From JAAXKN01 sp050258815 (GTDB lineage Bacteria > Bacteroidota > Ignavibacteria > Ignavibacteriales > SURF-24): DNA of 41,184 nt. The translations under genes and the position numbers were made by a program. Location of the stretch: the NCBI GenBank assembly GCA_050258815.1, contig JBLMZM010000268.1:1-41184 (forward strand), written 5' to 3'. How positions within the stretch are numbered: position 1 is the first letter of the stretch; every line of letters starts with the position of its first letter. The notes beneath the pieces are model-generated. The model saw only the letters and a program-made list of their open reading frames with translations, did not search any database and had not been told where the DNA came from. Shown in pieces: positions 7,428-13,869 of this stretch.

Positions 7428-9584
7428 ATGATGCGAAAAATTAAAATAGGGATAGACGTCGGAGGTACATTTACGCACTCCGTTGCAGTTGAAATAAGTG
7501 ATTTTTCAATTGTTGGTAAAGCCTGTGTGCCAACGACTCACTCTGCAAAAGAGGGCGTTGCAAGAGGTGTTATTGAAGCTCTTGAAAAACTCATTCGTGA
7601 TGCTGAACTGGACCCGTCAGAAATTATTCTGATAGCCCATTCTACGACGCAGGCCACCAATGCATTGCTCGAGGGGGATGTTGCAACAGTTGGTATCATA
7701 GGAATGGGTAAGGGAATAGAAGGCTTCAGAGCAAAAAAAGAAACAAACCTTGACCACATTGAACTAGGTCCCGGGAAATACCTTAAAACACGATACCAAT
7801 TCCTGGATACATCCATTCCTCTTACAGAAACCAGGGTTGAAGATGCTATTAATGGATTGCTGAAAAACGGGGCTGAGGTAATAGTTGCTTCAGAGGCATT
7901 TGGAGTGGATGACCTGACAAATGAGAAATTTGTTGTAAGTATCGCGCAGGAGATGGGACTACTTGCAACTGCGGCAAGCCAGATATCAAAATTATATGGT
8001 TTGAGAGTTAGAACAAGAACTGCCGTACTGAATGCTAGTATGATGCCGAAAATGCTGGAAACGGCAAACATGACTGAAGCTGCCATAAAGAAAAGCGGAA
8101 TTAAAGCTCCCCTGATGGTTATGCGCTCAGATGGTGGCATAATGGATATAAATGAAATGCGCCGCAGGCCAATTCTAACCATGCTAAGTGGTCCGGCCGC
8201 AGGTGTCGCAGCAGCGTTGATGTATGCCAAAGTATCTGATGGAATATTTTTAGAAGTAGGCGGTACATCAACAGACATTTCTGTAATTAAGAATGGTAAA
8301 CCTCAGGTCAGAAGTGCACAGATCGGGGGCAACAGGTTATACCTCAAGACACTCGATGTAAGGACACTTGGAATAGCAGGAGGTTCAGTACCAAGAGTTC
8401 ATTCGGGAAAAATATTCGATGTAGGTCCAAGAAGTGCCCACATAGCTGGACTTGATTATATATCATTCAGTTGTGATGAGGATTTCCTGGAAATTGAACT
8501 TGAGAGTATCAGGCCAAGGCAAAACGATCCGGATGACTATCTGGCTATAATCAGCAAAAAAAATGGCAACAAAAAATATACCATTACGCCAACTGAAGCT
8601 TCAAACTTTCTGGGACTTGTGAGTGAAAAAGGACATGGTGAGGCTAACCATAAAGCCGTTAATGCAGGGATGAAGTCACTGGCTATGAAATTAAAAACTT
8701 CTCCCGAAGATATGGCAAAATCAATCCTGAAGATATCCGCTGAGAAAATTAAACCTGTAATCAGCCAGTTAAAAAGGGAATACAAACTTGATGAAGACCT
8801 GATAAGCTTTGTTGGCGGCGGCGGCGGGGCATCTGCAATTGTGCCTTTTACTGCCGACTATCTTAACTATTCTCATAAGATCAGCAGCAACTGCGAAGTA
8901 ATTTCTGCAATTGGAGCTGCTTTGGGAATGATAATGGATTCAGTCGAGCGTTCAGCCATTAATCCTACAGATTCTGATATTATTTCAATAAGACAGGAGG
9001 CCCTTGATTCAGTGATCAGAATGGGGGCAGCCGCTGATACTGTGGAAATAACCGTTGAGATTGACAGCAAAAATAAAAAGATAATTGCTGTTGCAATGGG
9101 AAACAGTGAGTTAAGGGCACGGGATCTCAAAATAAAAGAACTGAGTCAGGATGAACTGTTTACCATATGTGCAGCCTCGCTAAAAACTGAAAAGGATAAT
9201 CTATTGATCGCAGGACGTACGGCGTACCTATATGCCGTAATTCACAAAGATGCGAGGAGAAAAAGGTTTGGACTTATAAGGAAAGAATATTGCAGGCTGA
9301 GAGTGATTGACAGGGAAGGGACTATCAGACTTCAGATTAATGATGCATACGTGGAATCTTTACAGGTCTCCGGAATAAAACAAGAAATTACCAGGGCTAT
9401 CGAAAGATTTACTGTCTTTGGAGATGCAGGTGCCCTGTTACCAAATATATTCCTTCTGATTGGAGGACAGATAATCAATTTATCCGGTCTAATTAATGAA
9501 AATCAGGTTATGGCACTTGTCGATCTTGAACTTTCAAACATGTTACCGAATGATGAAGTTGTTTTAATAGTTTCTTCAAAATAA
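7428..9584 (+). CDS. Stand-alone hydantoinase/oxoprolinase A-type ATPase (HyuA-like)
   Basis: A 718-residue cytoplasmic protein with the hydantoinase/oxoprolinase A architecture: N-terminal domain (about 1-190) starting KIGIDVGGTFTH, then the actin-like ATPase domain with LSGPAAGVAAAL (about 250-265), LEVGGTSTDISVI (about 275-290) and a Gly-rich turn VGGGGGASA (about 462-470). Known members use ATP to activate a lactam or ketone carbonyl (5-oxoproline, hydantoins, acetone) and usually work with a HyuB subunit. No HyuB is present here. Two positions differ from the usual pattern: His17 where GGTFTD has Asp, and Glu before VGGTSTD where Asp is common. The fold is shared with sugar kinases, so a kinase-like role is conceivable but speculative. 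The start could be either of two adjacent ATGs (7428 or 7431). Confidence 0.75.
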   Translation: MMRKIKIGIDVGGTFTHSVAVEISDFSIVGKACVPTTHSAKEGVARGVIEALEKLIRDAELDPSEIILIAHSTTQATNALLEGDVATVGIIGMGKGIEGFRAKKETNLDHIELGPGKYLKTRYQFLDTSIPLTETRVEDAINGLLKNGAEVIVASEAFGVDDLTNEKFVVSIAQEMGLLATAASQISKLYGLRVRTRTAVLNASMMPKMLETANMTEAAIKKSGIKAPLMVMRSDGGIMDINEMRRRPILTMLSGPAAGVAAALMYAKVSDGIFLEVGGTSTDISVIKNGKPQVRSAQIGGNRLYLKTLDVRTLGIAGGSVPRVHSGKIFDVGPRSAHIAGLDYISFSCDEDFLEIELESIRPRQNDPDDYLAIISKKNGNKKYTITPTEASNFLGLVSEKGHGEANHKAVNAGMKSLAMKLKTSPEDMAKSILKISAEKIKPVISQLKREYKLDEDLISFVGGGGGASAIVPFTADYLNYSHKISSNCEVISAIGAALGMIMDSVERSAINPTDSDIISIRQEALDSVIRMGAAADTVEITVEIDSKNKKIIAVAMGNSELRARDLKIKELSQDELFTICAASLKTEKDNLLIAGRTAYLYAVIHKDARRKRFGLIRKEYCRLRVIDREGTIRLQINDAYVESLQVSGIKQEITRAIERFTVFGDAGALLPNIFLLIGGQIINLSGLINENQVMALVDLELSNMLPNDEVVLIVSSK

Positions 9585-9602
9585 TGGTTTAGGCTTATAA
9601 GT

Positions 9603-10442
9603 ATGAACACCACATATGATTATATAGTTTACGGGGGAAATCCTGCCGGAGTTACATTTGCCTTGCAGAAAAGAAAACAGGGTGAAAAGGTATTACTTAT
9701 AAACCACTATGGCTTTCTTGGCGGCAGTATCAGTGAGGGATTTAATTGTCTGCAGAAAATTATCATTAAGGAGGGTAACAGAATAAATGGCGAAGTAATT
9801 TCTGTTATATCGGATGGGAAAAATGGTTATCTGTATTTTAATGATACTCATGCAGTTGTAAATCCTGAAGCTGTAAAAATGCTGCTCCCGGAATTATTAA
9901 TATCCTCGGGAGTTGAACTCCTTTGCCATGTCAATCCATTCAGCTACAGAGTATTGGATAATAGTCTTATTGAGATTGAGCTCTTTGCAAAAGAGGGAAA
10001 AATAAAGGTGTCAGCTTCACATCTCCTGGATGCCTCGGAAAATATGCACTTCAGAATGATCAATGGGACTCAGCCCTGGGAAGTCACAAAGAAAGTGAAT
10101 CTCTTCATAACCAAAGTATCAAATACGGATTTCCTCAGGTATGAAGAAATTCAAAACCATATCTGCCTGAATGATGGCAGGTACTGGATATCGCTGGATT
10201 GCAGAACGGGTCTTGATGATGCAGTAAGCAGGTTTGCCCCAGTAGTACATGCTTCTGGTGCCAGAATTCAACTATTACCCGTAGATATTTATAAAGAATA
10301 TGAAATTAACAGTGACCATGGGAATAAAAGACATGTTGTTACTATAGAAGAACTATTAGGGAAACATTTCCTGCCAGATGAGCAGCTAATAAAAGCAGCC
10401 GAAATTGAAAAATACTTAAGCGGTAAAAATCAAGATGAATAA
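9603..10442 (+). CDS. Short FAD-dependent oxidoreductase-like protein (Rossmann half)
   Basis: A 279-residue protein resembling the N-terminal half of PF12831-type FAD oxidoreductases. It begins YDYIVYGGNPAGVTFALQ, continues with an acidic/basic strand end (KVLLINHYGFLGG) and is clearly related to the full-length protein encoded at 11130-12449, which has KVLL-like RVLLIEQYGFVGG at the same place. The dinucleotide motif is degenerate: Asn13 replaces the middle Gly of GxGxxG. The C-terminal FAD-closing segment found in the paralogue is absent. The gene overlaps NanE by 8 bp and keeps an intact frame, so it looks like a deliberate short form, perhaps a non-catalytic partner subunit of the longer enzyme, rather than a decayed copy. 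Its function is unknown. Confidence 0.6.
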   Translation: MNTTYDYIVYGGNPAGVTFALQKRKQGEKVLLINHYGFLGGSISEGFNCLQKIIIKEGNRINGEVISVISDGKNGYLYFNDTHAVVNPEAVKMLLPELLISSGVELLCHVNPFSYRVLDNSLIEIELFAKEGKIKVSASHLLDASENMHFRMINGTQPWEVTKKVNLFITKVSNTDFLRYEEIQNHICLNDGRYWISLDCRTGLDDAVSRFAPVVHASGARIQLLPVDIYKEYEINSDHGNKRHVVTIEELLGKHFLPDEQLIKAAEIEKYLSGKNQDE

Positions 10443-11139
10443 CAAAGAAATTATTTTTGAAAAATTAAGGAATGGACTAATTGTCTCATGCCAGGCAGAA
10501 GGTGAATCACCATTTAACTCACCTTCAGGAGTGGCGTTGTTTGCAAAAGCTGCCGAACAGGGAGGTGCCAGAGGCATACGTTCAGAGGGAGTTGAAAAAA
10601 CCAAAAAGATATTGAGTGATGTGAAAATCCCCGTTATAGGACTTACAAAAACTTATTTCAGCGATATGACAGTAAAGATCACAGGGTCACTTTGTGAAGT
10701 TGAAGATCTCATGAACATTGGCTGCCACATTATTGCAGTGGATGGTACATTCAGGGAAAGAGAAGGGATGCGTGGACCGGAATTCATAAATAAGGTTAAA
10801 AGTGAATTCGGATGTACCATTATGGCCGATATTTCCACATTTGAAGAAGGCGTTGAATGTGCCCAGGCAGGTGCCGATTGTGTATCTACAACACTCAATG
10901 GATATACTCCTGAAACAACATCTGATAAATCTTTTGGACCAAATTATTTACTGCTGGAATCACTTGCGGCCAGGCTCACTGTTCCTGTATTTGCCGAAGG
11001 GCGCATCAACACACCTGATGCTGCTGCCATTATGATCAGTAAAGGAGCCTGGAGTGTTGTGACTGGGTCAGCAATTACGCGTCCCTCTTTTATTACACAA
11101 TGGTACATTGAAGCAATCAATAAAGTATTATGCAAATAA
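10435..11139 (+). CDS. nanE: N-acetylmannosamine-6-phosphate 2-epimerase
   Basis: A 234-residue (beta/alpha)8-barrel protein of normal NanE length. Diagnostic stretches are GLIVSCQAEGESPF near the N terminus, AAEQGGARGIRSEG, IMADISTFEEG, VSTTLNGYTPET, PVFAEGRINTPDAA and VVTGSAITRP. NanE converts ManNAc-6-phosphate to GlcNAc-6-phosphate in the cytoplasm, normally after sialic acid lyase (NanA) and ManNAc kinase (NanK). Neither is in the window. The gene overlaps the short FAD protein by 8 bp and the long one by 10 bp, so all three are probably made together. This is the firmest functional anchor of the operon and points to an N-acetylhexosamine pathway. Confidence 0.9.
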   Translation: MNNKEIIFEKLRNGLIVSCQAEGESPFNSPSGVALFAKAAEQGGARGIRSEGVEKTKKILSDVKIPVIGLTKTYFSDMTVKITGSLCEVEDLMNIGCHIIAVDGTFREREGMRGPEFINKVKSEFGCTIMADISTFEEGVECAQAGADCVSTTLNGYTPETTSDKSFGPNYLLLESLAARLTVPVFAEGRINTPDAAAIMISKGAWSVVTGSAITRPSFITQWYIEAINKVLCK

Positions 11140-12449
11140 ACCTTCAAAGTAAAGAATACGATATAATAGTTGCCGGTGGCGGGATTGCCGGAATTGCTGC
11201 TGCTGTAAAGGCATCCTCCCTTGGAGCGCGTGTACTGTTGATTGAACAGTATGGATTTGTGGGCGGGATGTCCACAGCCGGAATGGTATCCCCATTTATG
11301 AAACATTCTATAGATGGAAAATCTCTGGTTAACGGTGTCTTTAAGGATCTGGAAGATGAAATGAGAATTATGCATGGGATGATAGATAACGGTTTCTATG
11401 CGGGATCATTTCGTATGGCATCCTATTTACTCTTGAAAAGATCGGGATGTCACGTTCTGCTTAACTCTGAAATCTGCAAGGTTAATGTATCAGGTGATAC
11501 AGTAAGGGATGTAGAAGTGATATGCAATGGAAGGATGAGCAGCATTTCTGGGAAAGTGTTTATTGATACTTCCGGTGATGCACAATTGATATATCTGGCC
11601 AATTTACCTTATAAAAAGGGTGACGAGGCCACCGGCAGACTGCAGGCTTTAACTATGTTCTTCAGGATGGGAAATATAGATATTCAAAGGGTAACCAGTT
11701 ATGCAGAAGAAAATAGGGATAACTTTTTTTCATGGATGGATTACAATTTTGATTTCAGAAAAATCATTTCGGTTGCAGGATATTTCAGCCAGGTAAAAAA
11801 AGCTATCCGGGAGGGCAGACTATCTCCTGAAGTTGAATACATATTTTTTACTACACTTCCTGAAGAAGGTGAAGCCTCCTTCAACACGACAAACATACTG
11901 GCTCTGGATGGCTCAGGTTCAGCAGATCTTACAAAAGCTGAACTTAAAGGGCGCGAACAGATTGCACAGATTGTCGGACTCCTTCAAAAGGAGATGCAAG
12001 GATTTGAGGAATCATTTCTGCTTGAGACTGCGGCTCAGGTGGGAGTAAGGGAAACGCGACGTGCAATAGGGGATTATGTCTATACGGGTGATGATGTGAA
12101 ACAGGGCAGGAAATTCCGGGATGCAATTGCAAGAGCCTGCTATGGCATTGATATTCATGGCCAGAAAGGTGAAAAAAGCGTAATGGAGCACCTGGTTGAT
12201 GGAGAGTATTATGAGGTACCACTCGGAACATTGCTTGTATCAGGAGTTCAAAATGTACTTGCTGCAGGGAGGTGCATATCTTCTACAAGGGAGGGGCACA
12301 GCGCTTTAAGAATAATGCCAACCAGTGCTGCAACTGGAGAGGCATCCGGAGCTGTGGCAGCACTTGCTGTCAAAGACAATAAGAATCTACGTGATATTCC
12401 TTATAAAGATGTGCAGGAATTGATTTCCTATAATCTCAGCGCAAAGTAA
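11130..12449 (+). CDS. FAD-dependent oxidoreductase (PF12831 type)
   Basis: A 439-residue flavoprotein with a complete FAD-binding fold: N-terminal DIIVAGGGIAGIAAA (Gly16, Gly18, Gly21) followed by RVLLIEQYGFVGGMSTAGM, and a C-terminal closing motif VLAAGRCISSTREGHSALR then MPTSAATGEASGAVAAL. A middle block has SFLLETAAQVGVRETRR, seen in this family. Members are often found near polysaccharide degradation genes and are commonly annotated only as FAD-dependent oxidoreductase; few have known substrates. No signal peptide is visible, so it is probably cytoplasmic. It overlaps NanE by 10 bp. Together with the short paralogue it adds a redox step that is not part of standard sialic acid catabolism. 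Confidence 0.8.
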   Translation: MQINLQSKEYDIIVAGGGIAGIAAAVKASSLGARVLLIEQYGFVGGMSTAGMVSPFMKHSIDGKSLVNGVFKDLEDEMRIMHGMIDNGFYAGSFRMASYLLLKRSGCHVLLNSEICKVNVSGDTVRDVEVICNGRMSSISGKVFIDTSGDAQLIYLANLPYKKGDEATGRLQALTMFFRMGNIDIQRVTSYAEENRDNFFSWMDYNFDFRKIISVAGYFSQVKKAIREGRLSPEVEYIFFTTLPEEGEASFNTTNILALDGSGSADLTKAELKGREQIAQIVGLLQKEMQGFEESFLLETAAQVGVRETRRAIGDYVYTGDDVKQGRKFRDAIARACYGIDIHGQKGEKSVMEHLVDGEYYEVPLGTLLVSGVQNVLAAGRCISSTREGHSALRIMPTSAATGEASGAVAALAVKDNKNLRDIPYKDVQELISYNLSAK

Positions 12450-12485
12450 TCACAGAATTATATCAAAAAAAGTGGGTTAAATTCA

Positions 12486-13856
12486 ATGGGGAAAAAGTTT
12501 TTTAATAATAAAGAGGCAGTAAAGCTGATTGATGATCTTGGGAATGAATTTGTAAAAATTAAAAATCCGGATTATATCCATCCTGAATATGAAATATGTC
12601 CTATGGCAAAAAAGGTAAATAATGTTAAGGAGAGAATCACTGCTTTCGTAATGGATATGGATGGTACTACAACTACTACTGAACTCCTGTGTCTGCATTC
12701 GCTGGAATATATGATCCGTCTCTTTAGCGGCAGAACATCGAAAGAAGAATGGGCGGGCCTTGACCATGTGAATGATTACCCACATATAATTGGCAACAGC
12801 ACAACCAAACACGTTGAATACCTGATAAATAAATATAAGGGAACATTCATACAAAAGAATATGCAGGAAGCTTTTATTAAGGCTGCCTTATGGACACTTA
12901 TTAAGGGTAAAGATGAGAAAAGAAAAGAAGAGGTTAGAAATAACGTTATCAGTCTGAAACTGGGAGAAATGCTTACAGATCCGCTATATAGAGAATTAAC
13001 ACAAAATTCAGCCGTTCAAGAAATCACAACAGCCCATTTAGGCAGAATTAATGCCAGCTATGGAGATAAGTTTGATGTTTCCTCTTTTGACAATCTGGTA
13101 AGGGCGGGCATTGACGTGTATTACCAGCGATATCATGAGATTCTGGAACGAATAAAGAAGGGAGAGGCTGGTAAAGTGTCAGATGAGATATTTTCACAAC
13201 CTGATATTCACCTTATTGAGCCTATGCCCGGGATTTTGATTTTTCTCTCAATAATTAATGGTTGGGTCAATGAAGATGAAACAGAGTACCTGCTGCCTCA
13301 GCTGCTGAAGGATTATAAAACAAGAACAGGACGGGAATTCACTCTTTGTACTTTTGAAGAAGTAAAAAACAACCTGAGACGCCTTGCCGGAATTTATAGA
13401 AAGGACCCTGCCAAAACAGCACTGGTCACTTCGTCTATATTTTATGAGGCTGATACCGTGATGAACGAACTTATGTCAATACTGAGAGCACAATTAATGT
13501 GCATCGAAATGCCACAGAAAATGAAAGAATTCCTTTGTGACAGGTTCTCTGACTACAATAACGTATATAAATCATTCATTACAGCAAGCGACTCGAGTGA
13601 GATCCGCCTAAAACCTCACCGTGATCTTTACAGCATTGCCCTTTATAAGCTGAATGTATCCAAGGATAAATTTAATACCGTAGCAGGGTTTGAGGACAGT
13701 GAGAGTGGCACAATTGCAATTAGGACAGCAGGGATAGGCCTTTGTGTTGCACTTCCTTTTGCACAGACCAAAGGACATGATCTTACATCAGCATCCTATA
13801 TATGCGAAGGGGGACTTCCCGAAGTCCTACTTACACACAAATTATTTATTCAATAA
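12486..13856 (+). CDS. HAD-superfamily hydrolase or mutase, beta-phosphoglucomutase-like with large cap
   Basis: A 456-residue cytoplasmic protein. All four HAD motifs are visible: DMDGT with Asp57 and Asp59, TSS at 315-317, Lys376 in LKPHRDLY, and GFEDSESG with Asp404. The last motif is typical of the beta-phosphoglucomutase-like subgroup. About 250 residues separate motifs I and II, far more than the usual cap of some 60-150 residues, and about 50 extra residues precede motif I, so this is a divergent member. Likely activities are removal of phosphate from, or mutase action on, a phosphorylated sugar. Between the oxidoreductase and the GH38/GH94 genes it may process a sugar phosphate made by the phosphorylase, but GH94 enzymes release the alpha-1-phosphate whereas beta-PGM uses the beta form, so a simple mutase role is not assured. 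Confidence 0.65.
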   Translation: MGKKFFNNKEAVKLIDDLGNEFVKIKNPDYIHPEYEICPMAKKVNNVKERITAFVMDMDGTTTTTELLCLHSLEYMIRLFSGRTSKEEWAGLDHVNDYPHIIGNSTTKHVEYLINKYKGTFIQKNMQEAFIKAALWTLIKGKDEKRKEEVRNNVISLKLGEMLTDPLYRELTQNSAVQEITTAHLGRINASYGDKFDVSSFDNLVRAGIDVYYQRYHEILERIKKGEAGKVSDEIFSQPDIHLIEPMPGILIFLSIINGWVNEDETEYLLPQLLKDYKTRTGREFTLCTFEEVKNNLRRLAGIYRKDPAKTALVTSSIFYEADTVMNELMSILRAQLMCIEMPQKMKEFLCDRFSDYNNVYKSFITASDSSEIRLKPHRDLYSIALYKLNVSKDKFNTVAGFEDSESGTIAIRTAGIGLCVALPFAQTKGHDLTSASYICEGGLPEVLLTHKLFIQ

Positions 13857-13869
13857 AAAGAAAAGATAA

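Noticed and set aside
7538..8278. A 246-codon open frame on the minus strand
   Set aside because: It lies fully inside the HyuA-like gene, has low-complexity Ser/Ile/Ala-rich composition and no recognisable domain. It is a shadow of the real gene.
9603..10442. The short FAD protein as a frameshifted or truncated pseudogene
   Set aside because: The frame is intact, the stop overlaps the NanE start in a coupled arrangement, and no remnant of the missing C-terminal half is seen downstream before NanE.
10435..11139. A complete sialic acid catabolic (nan) operon
   Set aside because: NanE is present, but no lyase, ManNAc kinase or sialidase with catalytic residues is recognisable in the window.
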